Below, piece after piece: positions 1-7,031 of a DNA stretch of 51,388 bases (position 1 is its first letter; every line of letters starts with the position of its first letter). The DNA comes from Elusimicrobiota bacterium. Lineage in GTDB: Bacteria > Elusimicrobiota > Elusimicrobia > UBA1565 > UBA9628. Below the pieces are notes generated by a model. It was not told the origin of the DNA, ran no database searches, and saw nothing but the letters and a program-made list of their open reading frames with translations. Made by a program: the position numbers and the translations under genes. The stretch covers positions 1 through 51,388 of the forward strand of contig DAIDHI010000076.1 of the NCBI GenBank assembly GCA_027452025.1. The letters are read 5' to 3'.

Positions 1-1
1 C

Positions 2-292
2 CTGAGCAGCAAGCGGGCCGTCCAGGTCAATATCGCCATCATGCGCACGTTCGTGAAGGTGCGCGAGATGCTGTCGGCTCATAAAGACCTCGCCGCAAGG
101 CTGGACGACCTGGAGAAGCGTTTCGCCGATCACGACAATCACATCGAGTCTCTCTTCGGGGCGATCCGCGAACTGATGGCTCCAGCGCTAAAGCCCGCGC
201 CTAAGATCGGCTTCAAAGTCCAGGACAAGGCGTCTGGCACTACGTTAACACTACGCTCGAAAAAGGGCGATTTGGTAAAGGGAACGATTTAG
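2..292 (+). CDS. ORF6N-domain protein, C-terminal part (5' truncated by window edge)
   Basis: The reading frame is open from the first base of the window, so the true start lies upstream. The visible part begins LSSKRAVQVNIAIMRTFVKVR and continues through a charged helical stretch to a tail ending IGFKVQ plus extra residues. This matches the usual C-terminus of ORF6N-domain proteins, in which a helix ending in 'MRTFV' is followed by an LxxLEKR coiled segment and a final IGF motif. The family is known from phages and from many bacterial chromosomes as a DNA-binding or KilA-N-associated domain. The exact role is unknown. The ORF6N domain itself lies outside the window. The gene ends 28 bases before the adjacent tRNA-Ser gene and its stop overlaps the tRNA promoter region. 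Confidence 0.75.
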   Translation: MSSKRAVQVNIAIMRTFVKVREMLSAHKDLAARLDDLEKRFADHDNHIESLFGAIRELMAPALKPAPKIGFKVQDKASGTTLTLRSKKGDLVKGTI

Positions 293-299
293 CTATAAT
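272..299 (+). promoter_or_regulatory. Putative sigma70-type promoter of tRNA-Ser
   Basis: TTGGTA (272-277) and TATAAT (294-299) are separated by 16 bases. The -10 box is a perfect consensus and sits 21 bases before the mature 5' end of the tRNA. It overlaps the stop codon of the preceding ORF6N gene, so the tRNA can be transcribed independently. Confidence 0.6.
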
Positions 300-320
300 T
301 TTTCGGCAGTTTTAGATTTT

Positions 321-410
321 GGAAGGGTGCGTGAGCGGTTGAAACGGCTTGTCTCGAAAACAAGTAGGGGTTAACGCCCCTCGGGGGTTCGAATCCCCCC
401 CCTTCCGCCA
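321..410 (+). tRNA. tRNA-Ser(CGA)
   Basis: The acceptor stem pairs GGAAGGG (321-327) with CCCTTCC (400-406), followed by discriminator G407 and an encoded CCA (408-410). The anticodon stem pairs CTTGT (348-352) with ACAAG (360-364) around loop CTCGAAA, which puts anticodon CGA at 355-357. A long variable arm (about 365-382) and a T-arm with TTCGAAT follow. The class II shape with this anticodon identifies a serine tRNA reading UCG. Confidence 0.96.
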
Positions 411-442
411 GATTTCTGGGATAATTAGGTAAGGAACGAGTC

Positions 443-853
443 ATGTCCTGGTGGAATCCCTTCAAGAAGGAAGAAAAACAGGCCGGCACGGCGACTCAGG
501 AAGCACCCGCCGGCGTCCCGGCGCTGCCCAAGGAGCTGGCCGAAAGCCCCGAAGCCAAGGGCATGATGGCCGCCTTCTACCGCAAGTGGAAGGACCCGGC
601 GTTCCTTAAGCAGCTGCGCGTCCTGGCCTCCCACATGCAGCGCGAGGGCGTCAACGTCAAGGACATGTCGGCGGTCAAGGCGTGGCTGGAAAAACACAAG
701 GACGACCTCGAGTCCGGCAAGTTCAAAGACGAGCCGCAGCCAGGCCAGAAGCAGGAGATGGTCGTCAAGTCCGGCCCCGACGTCGGCCGAAACGATCCCT
801 GCCCCTGCGGCTCGGGCAAGAAGTACAAGAAGTGCTGCGGCGCCAAGTCGTAG
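443..853 (+). CDS. SEC-C motif protein
   Basis: A 136-residue soluble protein. The C-terminus (about 113-136) carries the SEC-C zinc-binding signature [18 protein letters not shown], also found at the end of SecA, where it binds Zn and SecB. The N-terminal 90 residues are helical and I do not recognise them. A Shine-Dalgarno-like AAGGA at 431-435, 7 bases before the ATG, supports this start. That is notable because most genes here lack one. It is 7 bases upstream of the MBL hydrolase gene, probably as an operon. The function could be metal or protein binding. No enzymatic motif is visible. Confidence 0.85.
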   Translation: MSWWNPFKKEEKQAGTATQEAPAGVPALPKELAESPEAKGMMAAFYRKWKDPAFLKQLRVLASHMQREGVNVKDMSAVKAWLEKHKDDLESGKFKDEPQPGQKQEMVVKSGPDVGRNDPCPCGSGKKYKKCCGAKS

Positions 854-860
854 GTTCTCC

Positions 861-1703
861 ATGCGCGTAGGGAAGTTCGAGCTGCACCTGCTCAGCGACG
901 GCGTTTTCCGCCTCGACGGCGGCGCCATGTTCGGCGTCGTGCCCAAGACCCTCTGGTGCCGCCACGAGGACGTCGATGACAAGAACCGCGTCCTCCTCGA
1001 CCTGGGCTGCCTGCTCATCCAGACGCCGCGGGGCAAGAACGTCCTGGTCGACGCCGGCCTCTCCTCCAAGTTCGAGAGCGACCCGAAGTTCCTCAAGATC
1101 TACGACGTCCGCCGCCAGAGGACGCTCAAAGACGAGCTCAAGGGCCGCGGCCTGACGCCCGACGACATCGACCTCGTGATCAACACCCACCTGCATTTCG
1201 ATCACGCCGGCGGAGACACCGAGTTCGCGGCCGACGGAAAGCCCGAGCCGGCCTTCAAGAGGGCCAAATACGTGGTCCAGCGGCAGGAATGGCACGACGC
1301 GAATCATCCTCACGAGCGCAACGCGGCCAGCTACCTGGCCGAGAACTACGCCGTGCTCGGCGAGCGCGGGGTGCTGGAGCTCGTGGAGGGCGACGTGGAG
1401 CTCGAGCCGGGCCTAAAGGTGGTGCGCACGGGCGGCCACACCCTCGGACACCAAGGCGTTCTCATCGAATCCGAAGGCCAGGCCGCCTTCTACCTCGGCG
1501 ACACCGTGCCCACCCGCGCCCACGTGCCCCTGCCCTACATCATGTCCTACGATCTCTACCCGCTGGACACGCTCGACTTCAAGAAGCGCCTCTATGAGCG
1601 GGCGCTCAAGGGCGAATGGATCCTGCTCTTCGATCACGACCGCTCGCTGCGTCACGCAAAGCTCGGGCTTGCGGACGGACGCTACGCGGCTAAGGCTGAT
1701 TAG
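861..1703 (+). CDS. MBL-fold metallo-hydrolase (AHL lactonase-like)
   Basis: A 280-residue metallo-beta-lactamase-fold protein with the zinc ligand motif HTHLHFDHAGG at about residues 110-118. Further metal ligands are GGHTLGH near 190, LGDT near 213 and the last histidine in LLFDHDR near 258. The size and the order of motifs match the family that includes N-acyl-homoserine lactonases and related esterases. The substrate cannot be read from sequence and the lactonase label is only a family resemblance. There is no signal peptide, so it is probably cytoplasmic. Its 3' end overlaps the convergent gene by 14 bases. Confidence 0.85.
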   Translation: MRVGKFELHLLSDGVFRLDGGAMFGVVPKTLWCRHEDVDDKNRVLLDLGCLLIQTPRGKNVLVDAGLSSKFESDPKFLKIYDVRRQRTLKDELKGRGLTPDDIDLVINTHLHFDHAGGDTEFAADGKPEPAFKRAKYVVQRQEWHDANHPHERNAASYLAENYAVLGERGVLELVEGDVELEPGLKVVRTGGHTLGHQGVLIESEGQAAFYLGDTVPTRAHVPLPYIMSYDLYPLDTLDFKKRLYERALKGEWILLFDHDRSLRHAKLGLADGRYAAKAD

Positions 1704-2277
1704 CCTGGCAGCCGCCCAGGTAAGGCGGGCGCTCGTAGCCCGACGGTAATGCTCCCGGCGGGCCGCAGGCCTGCGGGGGCGGGGCAAAAGAGTTCCTAGC
1801 CTCGGCATGGCGCATTTGAGCGCGCTCCCAAAGGGCCGCCGCCACGAGGCCCAGGCGTCCGTCGATGGACCGGTCCAGCCTGAGGCGGTCCCCGTCCTCG
1901 AGGCGGCCCGACCAGCCTTCTTTTTGCCCCGCCGCGTCATAGAAGGTGTAGCCGATCGCCTGGTCGGCGGTCGCCTCCACCTCCTCGACCTCGCCCACGG
2001 CGCGGCCGACGCAGTCCGAAACCATCGCCGTGTGCCCCTTTCCGGGCCCGTTGGAAATCCGCGCCGAGAAGAGCACGGTCCGCCCCACTTTCAGGCGCAG
2101 CGCATGGCGCTTGGATTCGAGGCGGGCGATCTCGCGTCCGCCCTGCTTGACGCTGAAGGAGCGCGAAAATACGCGCGACTTGAGCTGGAGCGCGTGGAAA
2201 TCGAGGGAAGGGCACACCGTCTGGGGAGCGGTTTGCGCGGCGGCGGACAGGGACAGGAGGAGGATGAGCGACGTCAT
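1690..2277 (-). CDS. Secreted hypothetical protein
   Basis: A 195-residue protein starting with a typical signal peptide (MTSLILLLSLSAAAQ, with cleavage likely after AAAQ or AAQT). The rest looks like a beta-rich periplasmic or secreted domain with Cys residues near 22 and 108, and a Pro/Gly-rich C-terminus. I do not recognise a family. It starts 10 bases after the SRPBCC gene on the same strand, so the two are probably co-transcribed. Confidence 0.65.
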   Translation of the reverse strand: MTSLILLLSLSAAAQTAPQTVCPSLDFHALQLKSRVFSRSFSVKQGGREIARLESKRHALRLKVGRTVLFSARISNGPGKGHTAMVSDCVGRAVGEVEEVEATADQAIGYTFYDAAGQKEGWSGRLEDGDRLRLDRSIDGRLGLVAAALWERAQMRHAEARNSFAPPPQACGPPGALPSGYERPPYLGGCQANQP

Positions 2278-2287
2278 GGCTGGGAGG

Positions 2288-2752
2288 CTAGACCGACTCG
2301 ATCTGCCTGATCTGGAGCTGGCGATGCAGGTATTCGGCGCCTTCCTTGATGGCGTAGAGCTGCCGGTCCATCGAGTCGCGCAAGAGCCGCTTGAAGAGAG
2401 GAGCCAGCGGTTTGAGAAAGAGAGGGCAGTCGCAGCTCTGATCGTGGGTGATCACCGTGCCCCCGGCCACGGCGCGCAGGTGGAAGCCGCCGCAGAGGCC
2501 CGGCAGCGGGCCGCGCAGCATCTCCAGACGCACGCCGCCGTCGCGGGTGAACTGCGCCTTGAAGGCGCCCTTCCAGGGCAGGCCCATGAAGCGGCCGTCG
2601 ACCTCGACCAAGCCGCTTTCGGCTCCCTCCTGCTCGACCTGGACGGCCTGGACCTTCGGGCCGTAGTGCTCCATATTCCTGAGGTCCTGCAAATACTGGC
2701 GCACGGAGTCGCGCGGGGCGCTGACGAGAATGCTGCGGGAGACGTTCACCAT
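2288..2752 (-). CDS. SRPBCC-family (START/polyketide-cyclase-like) protein
   Basis: A 154-residue protein. The N-terminus (VNVSRSILVSAPRDSVRQYLQDLRNMEHYGPKV) is the classic first strand and helix of the SRPBCC helix-grip fold: a short strand, an 'I.APxxxVWxxL.D.....' helix, then the next strand. These proteins bind hydrophobic ligands or modify lipids and aromatic compounds. The ligand is not predictable here. An ATG start lies just downstream of a 14-bp perfect palindrome (2757-2770) and a TAGAAT -10-like box. It heads a two-gene operon with the secreted protein. Confidence 0.75.
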   Translation of the reverse strand: MVNVSRSILVSAPRDSVRQYLQDLRNMEHYGPKVQAVQVEQEGAESGLVEVDGRFMGLPWKGAFKAQFTRDGGVRLEMLRGPLPGLCGGFHLRAVAGGTVITHDQSCDCPLFLKPLAPLFKRLLRDSMDRQLYAIKEGAEYLHRQLQIRQIESV

Positions 2753-2756
2753 GGTT

Positions 2757-2770
2757 GAATAGGCCTATTC
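2757..2770. promoter_or_regulatory. 14-bp perfect palindrome at the SRPBCC promoter
   Basis: GAATAGGCCTATTC is a perfect palindrome lying 4 bases upstream of the ATG of the minus-strand SRPBCC gene. It overlaps a possible minus-strand -10 box (TAGAAT, plus positions 2767-2772). Its position suits an operator for a dimeric repressor. This is inference from symmetry and position only. Confidence 0.4.
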
Positions 2771-2800
2771 TAACAAATTGCCGGCCGCCCGGGCAGTCCC

Positions 2801-4996
2801 CTACGGCAGGCGGAGAGTCTTGGCCGCGCCGGTCCTCATCGTGAAGCGGCGCGAGAACGCGGGGGCCGAGGAGCCCGGCGCGGGCCGGCCCCGCACGCTG
2901 ACCGCCAGCCGGCCGCGCGACATCACCCGGTAGACGACGGAAACGAGCCAGCCTTGAAAAGGGAGGCCGGTCAGGCTCAGCGCGCGGCCGGGCGTCAGCC
3001 ACTGCGAGGGCAGCCGCGGCGAAAGGGTCACGGTCTTTGCGAAGCCGTCCTCCTTGACGCCGAAGACCTCGCGCACGACGGCGTAAAGCCCGGCGCTGTT
3101 CCAGAGAGTGGAGACGATGCTGATCGGGCCGTCCTTTTGAGACTGGCTCACGGACTCGGGCAGCGAGCCCGGGGAGACCGACAGCAGCGTCGACATATCG
3201 CCGGCCAAGCGCAGGAAGTCGCCGCCGCGGCCGGCCGAGGCCTGGGCGGCGGCCTCGAGGAAGTTCGCGAAAGGCCAGATATCCCCGTCGTTGAACACCG
3301 GCTTGGCGCCGTAGGGCTGCGAGTCTTGGTGCCCCAGGCCGCTGGCGGCCGCCAAAGCGGCGTCGGCGCTCCTCAGCACGACGTTCCAGCGGCCGCGCGG
3401 GAAGACGCCGAAGAGGACGCCGAGGCCGGTGCCGACCTCGTCGACATGCGCGCTGAAAGCGCCGCGAGCCTTCGGGTCGATGTAGTCGGCGTAAGAGCCC
3501 TTGGCCGGCAGCCAGAAGCCGCCGGCTGGGACGGAGCGGTTGATCCGCGCCCGCATGGCGGCGGCTCGCCTCTTCCAAAGGGCGGCCTGGGCGGCGTTGC
3601 CCAGGTCGGCGAACATGCGACCGAGACGGTCCAGCGCCGCGGCGAAGATGACCTGCTGATACACGTTGGCCTTTCCTTTAAGGACAGCCTGGAGGCTGGG
3701 CCAATCGCGCCAGGTATCCAGCCCGCCTCCGCGATCGACCAGGAAGCCCTGGGCGTTTCGCGAGCGCCACATCCGCTGCATGCGCCGCTCAAGGTCCGGC
3801 AGATGGGCCTTGAGGAAGCGGCGGTCCCCGGCGATGCGCGCGTAGTGCTCGCTGGCGATGGTCAGCATCGAGACGCCGTCTTGACCGGCCACGAAGCCCC
3901 CGGCCAAGGCGCTCGAGAGGGTCTGCCTGGCCCGCCCGGGCGCCACGATGGCGGCCGCCAGGCTGCCGTAGCCGGAGTCGCGCGCCCAGATCTCCGGGTG
4001 GCCGAACTTCGCCGCGGTCAAGCCGCCGTTTTCCGCCGCGTAGTCGGAGTTGAGGATGTATTTCAGATCGTTGAGGGAGTCGACGGCCGGGCTTCCGGTC
4101 CTGAACGCGGCGCGCTCCCGCAGGGACTGCCAAGCCTGGGCGGTGCGCTCGGCGCTGAGCCGCACGCCCGCCTCGCCGCCGGCCCGCAGCCTCGCATAGG
4201 CTTCCTGCGCCGCGGCCGCCGTGCTCCCCACGCCGACGACGAAGGAAATCTCGGCCGAGCGGCCCGGACCGAGAGCCAGGCGCGCGACGGACTGGAAGGA
4301 GCCCGACGGCCCGGCGGCGAAAACGGCGGGACGCGGCGCGACCGCCAGGCCGGCGACCAGGAACATGATCCCTTGGGGATCTCGCGCGACGACGGCGCCC
4401 AGCGCGGGATCGAAGCGCGCGGCGCCCCGGCAAGCGGGGCTGAAGGCCGCGTCGAAATAGGAGAAATCGGCGAAGGCGAGGCAGGGGCGGACGACGGCCC
4501 GCAGGGTGACGACCTTGGCCGAGGCGGCGGTGTTGGTCACGCGGAGTTCTTCGGCCAGCGCCCGCATGTCGGAAGAGGCGAAGGGCATGAACTGCGTCCA
4601 TCGCGCCGACAGGTCCCTGCTCCGGCGCCGGATCGTGCGAACGCCGTCTTCAAAGGACTGAGAGGCCGGCTGAAGACGCGCCGCCGAGCTTACTCGCAAA
4701 GAGAAAACGGCAAGCGAGCCGGCGGGTCTGACGAGATAGATGTCGTCGGGTCGGTGCGCCGGGCCGTGGTCGGGATAGCTGTCGAAGAGCGCCTGCAGCT
4801 CTCCTTTCGAATCGAAATGGGCGACGAGATTGTTGACCGGGTTGTAGAGGTTGTAGTCCTGATCCGTCCTTCCGCCCGGCAGAGTCCAGGCGCCGGTCTT
4901 CTCGTCGTATCGGAAACGCGTTCCCCGCCACTGCGCGCGGGACGGTCCGGCGCAGAGCGAAAGGGCGGCCAACGCCCAAACGAGGCGCATCCTCAT
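2801..4996 (-). CDS. Secreted (alpha/alpha)6-barrel glycoside hydrolase-like protein
   Basis: About 731 residues. The chosen ATG (4996) gives a signal peptide MRMRLVWALAALSLCAGPSRAQ; a second ATG at 4990 would also work. The N-terminal ~260 residues are beta-rich and resemble the supersandwich domain of six-hairpin glycosidases. From about residue 290 onwards the helical repeats and motifs such as GHPEIWARDSGYG, YAAENGGL and FNDGDIWPFANF match the amylo-alpha-1,6-glucosidase / GH94-GH63-like catalytic toroid. A beta-rich C-terminal domain follows. It probably cleaves or phosphorolyses alpha-linked glucans outside the cytoplasm, but the exact GH family and specificity cannot be assigned by eye. 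It is a single gene, divergent from the aldo/keto reductase. Confidence 0.75.
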   Translation of the reverse strand: MRMRLVWALAALSLCAGPSRAQWRGTRFRYDEKTGAWTLPGGRTDQDYNLYNPVNNLVAHFDSKGELQALFDSYPDHGPAHRPDDIYLVRPAGSLAVFSLRVSSAARLQPASQSFEDGVRTIRRRSRDLSARWTQFMPFASSDMRALAEELRVTNTAASAKVVTLRAVVRPCLAFADFSYFDAAFSPACRGAARFDPALGAVVARDPQGIMFLVAGLAVAPRPAVFAAGPSGSFQSVARLALGPGRSAEISFVVGVGSTAAAAQEAYARLRAGGEAGVRLSAERTAQAWQSLRERAAFRTGSPAVDSLNDLKYILNSDYAAENGGLTAAKFGHPEIWARDSGYGSLAAAIVAPGRARQTLSSALAGGFVAGQDGVSMLTIASEHYARIAGDRRFLKAHLPDLERRMQRMWRSRNAQGFLVDRGGGLDTWRDWPSLQAVLKGKANVYQQVIFAAALDRLGRMFADLGNAAQAALWKRRAAAMRARINRSVPAGGFWLPAKGSYADYIDPKARGAFSAHVDEVGTGLGVLFGVFPRGRWNVVLRSADAALAAASGLGHQDSQPYGAKPVFNDGDIWPFANFLEAAAQASAGRGGDFLRLAGDMSTLLSVSPGSLPESVSQSQKDGPISIVSTLWNSAGLYAVVREVFGVKEDGFAKTVTLSPRLPSQWLTPGRALSLTGLPFQGWLVSVVYRVMSRGRLAVSVRGRPAPGSSAPAFSRRFTMRTGAAKTLRLP

Positions 4997-5094
4997 CTCG
5001 TCCAAGCGTAGCGCCGCCGCCGACGCTCCGACAGGGGCGACGGACCCAGGGACTCGCGGGCCTTAAGGCCTCGCCGCGCGGTCCGCGAATTTTC

Positions 5095-5100
5095 TACAGT
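5095..5100 (+). promoter_or_regulatory. -10-like box of the aldo/keto reductase operon
   Basis: TACAGT ends 8 bases before the ATG at 5109, the spacing seen at several other gene starts in this window, and suggests a leaderless transcript. No good -35 box is visible 17-18 bases upstream. Confidence 0.35.
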
Positions 5101-5108
5101 CCCAGTGA

Positions 5109-6080
5109 ATGATCCGGCAGCGGGTCCTCGGCCGCACCGGCTTGCGCGTCAGCGAGCTCGGTTTCGGCGCCTGGGGCATCGGGAAGCTCGGATGGGGCGT
5201 GGACGGCGACGACCGCCGCTCCTTGTCCGCGTTGAAGCGCGCCCTGGAACTGGGCGTCGATTTCTTCGACACCGCTTATGCTTACGGCAACGGACACTCG
5301 GAAAATCTCATCGCTTTCGCGTCCCAGGGAGCGCGAAAACGCGCGTCCGTGGCCACGAAGATCCCGCCCCGGCAATGGCCCTGCCGAAGGGTTTGCGACG
5401 CCTTTGCGCCCGGATGGATCGTGCAATGCACGGAGCGCAGCCTGAAGAATCTGGGAGTGGAGACGATCGACCTTCAGCAGTTCCACCAATGGGACGACCG
5501 CTGGCTGGCCCAACCCGCATGGGACAAGACCTGGACGGCCATCGAACGGCTCAAGCGCGACGGCAAGATCCGTTTCTGGGGCGCCTCGATCGCCTCATTC
5601 CGGCCGGAAAGCGCGCTCGAGCTGGCCGGCAGCGGACTGGCCGACGCCATCCAGGTGATCTTCAACCTCTTCGAACAGGCGCCGGCGGACGCCCTGCTCC
5701 CTTTGTGCCAGAGCCGCGGCGTCGGGGTGATCGCGCGCTCCCCGCTGGATGAGGGCGGCCTGACGGGGCGGCTCAGCGGCGATACCCGATTCGACGAGGC
5801 CGATTTCAGGCGCAGCTATTTCGGCGGGAGCCTGTTGGAAGAAACCGTCCGCAGGAGCAAGCGCCTGGAAGATCTCCTCGTGCCCTCTCATGCCGCCAGC
5901 CTCGCGCAGGCCGCGCTCAGATTCTGCCTGAGCTTTCCCGCCGTCTCCACGGTCATCCCCGGCATGAGACGGCCCGAGCATGTGGAGGCCAACGTCCGGG
6001 CGGCGGCCAGCGGCCCCCTCCCCAAGGACGTCCTGGACGCCTTGCGGCCCTACGCCTGGACCCCGCGCAAGGAGAGCTAG
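5109..6080 (+). CDS. Aldo/keto reductase
   Basis: A 323-residue NAD(P)H-dependent aldo/keto reductase. The start (QRVLGRTGLRVSELGFGAWGIG) is typical. The catalytic tetrad is intact: D54 and Y59 in DFFDTAYAYG, K84 in VATKIPP and H126 in QQFHQWDD. The end carries the usual VIPGMRRPEHVEAN nucleotide-binding stretch. It reduces an aldehyde or ketone, or oxidises an alcohol; the substrate is unknown. The 2OG-oxygenase-like gene starts 4 bases after its stop. It is therefore the likely first gene of the run that includes the peptide and radical SAM genes, and may act on the same pathway. Confidence 0.9.
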   Translation: MIRQRVLGRTGLRVSELGFGAWGIGKLGWGVDGDDRRSLSALKRALELGVDFFDTAYAYGNGHSENLIAFASQGARKRASVATKIPPRQWPCRRVCDAFAPGWIVQCTERSLKNLGVETIDLQQFHQWDDRWLAQPAWDKTWTAIERLKRDGKIRFWGASIASFRPESALELAGSGLADAIQVIFNLFEQAPADALLPLCQSRGVGVIARSPLDEGGLTGRLSGDTRFDEADFRRSYFGGSLLEETVRRSKRLEDLLVPSHAASLAQAALRFCLSFPAVSTVIPGMRRPEHVEANVRAAASGPLPKDVLDALRPYAWTPRKES

Positions 6081-6084
6081 CGCG

Positions 6085-6771
6085 ATGAAAGAAAAAGCGC
6101 GGGCTGCGCCCCTTTTCCAGGTAGGCCTTGACGGAATGCGCCTGCCCACCGGCGCGCAGTTGGGGCGACTTCGCAAGAAGTTCGCCTCCGTTCCCGCGCT
6201 GCGGCTGCCGGGCCTGCTCAGTCCCGACCTTTGTCGCTACCTCCTCGAGCAAATCGCCCGCTTCCGCTTCCTGGCCGACGCGGCCTACGATCGGCCGCGG
6301 AATTTCAAGAGCCCGGAAGTGATCGTCGCGCGCACGCTTTCCGCGCTGCTGAGCGAGCCGACGCTCTGCGAGGCCGTCGGCGCCGTCACGGCGCGCCGGG
6401 TGAGGACCTTCTCCGGAGTGTTCTCCCGCCACATCCAAGGGGGCCGGCAGCCTTGGCACGGGGATATCGTCAAGGGACAGGCCCGCGTGGCGGGCTTGGC
6501 CGTCAACCTCTCGGCCCGGCCGTTCGAAGGCGGCCAATTCCAGCTGCGCCGGAAGCATTCGGTTCGGCCGCTGGCCACCATCCCTTACGAAGACCCCGGG
6601 GACGGCTGCCTGTTCGAGATCGACCGGAAGTGGCAGCATCGAGGGGCCCCGGTTTTGGGCCCGGCCCCAAAAATCCTGTTCGTCGGCTTCTTTTACTCGG
6701 GCGATGCCGCCGGGCGCCCGGGAATTTTTCGCGTCGAACCCGCGCGAGGCTCCGCTGACGCCGCTTCTTGA
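6085..6771 (+). CDS. 2OG-Fe(II) dioxygenase-like protein
   Basis: A 228-residue protein. A prolyl-4-hydroxylase-like facial triad is visible: H125 and D127 in PWHGDIV and H185 in WQHRGAP. EGGQFQLRR between them corresponds to the usual EGGxL strand. K196 lies 11 residues after the distal histidine, where the family has the Arg/Lys that binds 2-oxoglutarate. It would hydroxylate a side chain or small molecule using Fe(II), O2 and 2-oxoglutarate. The ATG at 6085 is 4 bases after the aldo/keto reductase stop. The last codons lie inside a 21-bp inverted repeat that also contains the promoter of the next, very small gene. The neighbourhood suggests a tailoring role in a peptide-modification pathway, which is inference. 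Confidence 0.7.
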   Translation: MKEKARAAPLFQVGLDGMRLPTGAQLGRLRKKFASVPALRLPGLLSPDLCRYLLEQIARFRFLADAAYDRPRNFKSPEVIVARTLSALLSEPTLCEAVGAVTARRVRTFSGVFSRHIQGGRQPWHGDIVKGQARVAGLAVNLSARPFEGGQFQLRRKHSVRPLATIPYEDPGDGCLFEIDRKWQHRGAPVLGPAPKILFVGFFYSGDAAGRPGIFRVEPARGSADAAS

Positions 6772-6821
6772 CGGGTCCAGCACGGGCAAGGTAAGATTTC
6801 CCCGTGCCCGTCAAGAAGCGG
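6761..6821 (+). promoter_or_regulatory. Inverted repeat enclosing the promoter and start codon of the 74-residue peptide gene
   Basis: Arm 1 CCGCTTCTTGACGGG (6761-6775) is exactly complementary to arm 2 at 6807-6821. An inner 6-bp pair, CACGGG (6781-6786) with CCCGTG (6801-6806), extends this to 21 bp with one 5-base bulge and a 14-base loop (6787-6800). Inside lies a good sigma70-like promoter: TTGACG (6768-6773), 18 bases, TAAGAT (6792-6797), then 6 bases to the GTG start at 6804. Read-through RNA from upstream would fold and bury the GTG. RNA started at about 6804 would be leaderless and free of arm 1. There is no T-run after it, so it is not a simple terminator. Confidence 0.65.
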
Positions 6822-7028
6822 AAGGACGGCGATAAGAAGCGCCGAAAATATCTTCCTCCCGTCCTGATCGCCATGGGCTCGCTCATGTCGATGACCCGGC
6901 AGGGCTTCAGCACCGTGGTTATGATCTGCTGCCTGACCGAGAGACTGCGCGCCTCGCTGCGCTCGCCGGCCGAGCGAGATCGGCTCTTGTCGGACACGGT
7001 ACGGTTGGCCTCCCGAAAGAGGGTCTAA
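6804..7028 (+). CDS. Small basic peptide with lasso-type leader motif; candidate RiPP precursor
   Basis: Seventy-four residues from a GTG start. Residues 16-31 are YLPPVLIAMGSLMSMT, a full match to YxxPxLxxxGxxxxxT, the leader signature recognised by PqqD-like RRE domains in lasso-peptide systems. A Lys/Arg-rich stretch precedes it. After T31 come RQGFSTVVMICC and a charged, helical, basic tail. The downstream radical SAM gene starts 3 bases after the stop, and an oxygenase gene lies upstream, so it sits where a precursor would sit. Against this, no RRE protein, transglutaminase-like protease or asparagine synthetase is nearby, and the 40-residue follower region is long for a lasso core. It could instead be a small regulatory or structural protein. 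The promoter supports real expression. Confidence 0.55.
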   Translation: MPVKKRKDGDKKRRKYLPPVLIAMGSLMSMTRQGFSTVVMICCLTERLRASLRSPAERDRLLSDTVRLASRKRV

Positions 7029-7031
7029 ACC

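Noticed and set aside
1-410. Prophage insertion at tRNA-Ser because an ORF6N gene adjoins it
   Set aside because: Only one ORF6N fragment is visible, with no integrase, no repeated tRNA end and no other phage gene; ORF6N genes are also common in ordinary chromosomes.
2954-5011. Long plus-strand open frame (685 codons) opposite the glycosidase
   Set aside because: It has no domain or signal. The minus frame has a signal peptide and glycosidase motifs.
6761-6821. Inverted repeat as a rho-independent terminator
   Set aside because: No run of T follows the second arm, and the arm extends into the coding region of the next gene.
6804-7028. Calling the cluster a lasso-peptide locus
   Set aside because: The leader motif fits, but no asparagine-synthetase-like cyclase, transglutaminase-like protease or RRE gene is nearby and the following region is far longer than known cores. 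Kept as RiPP-like only.
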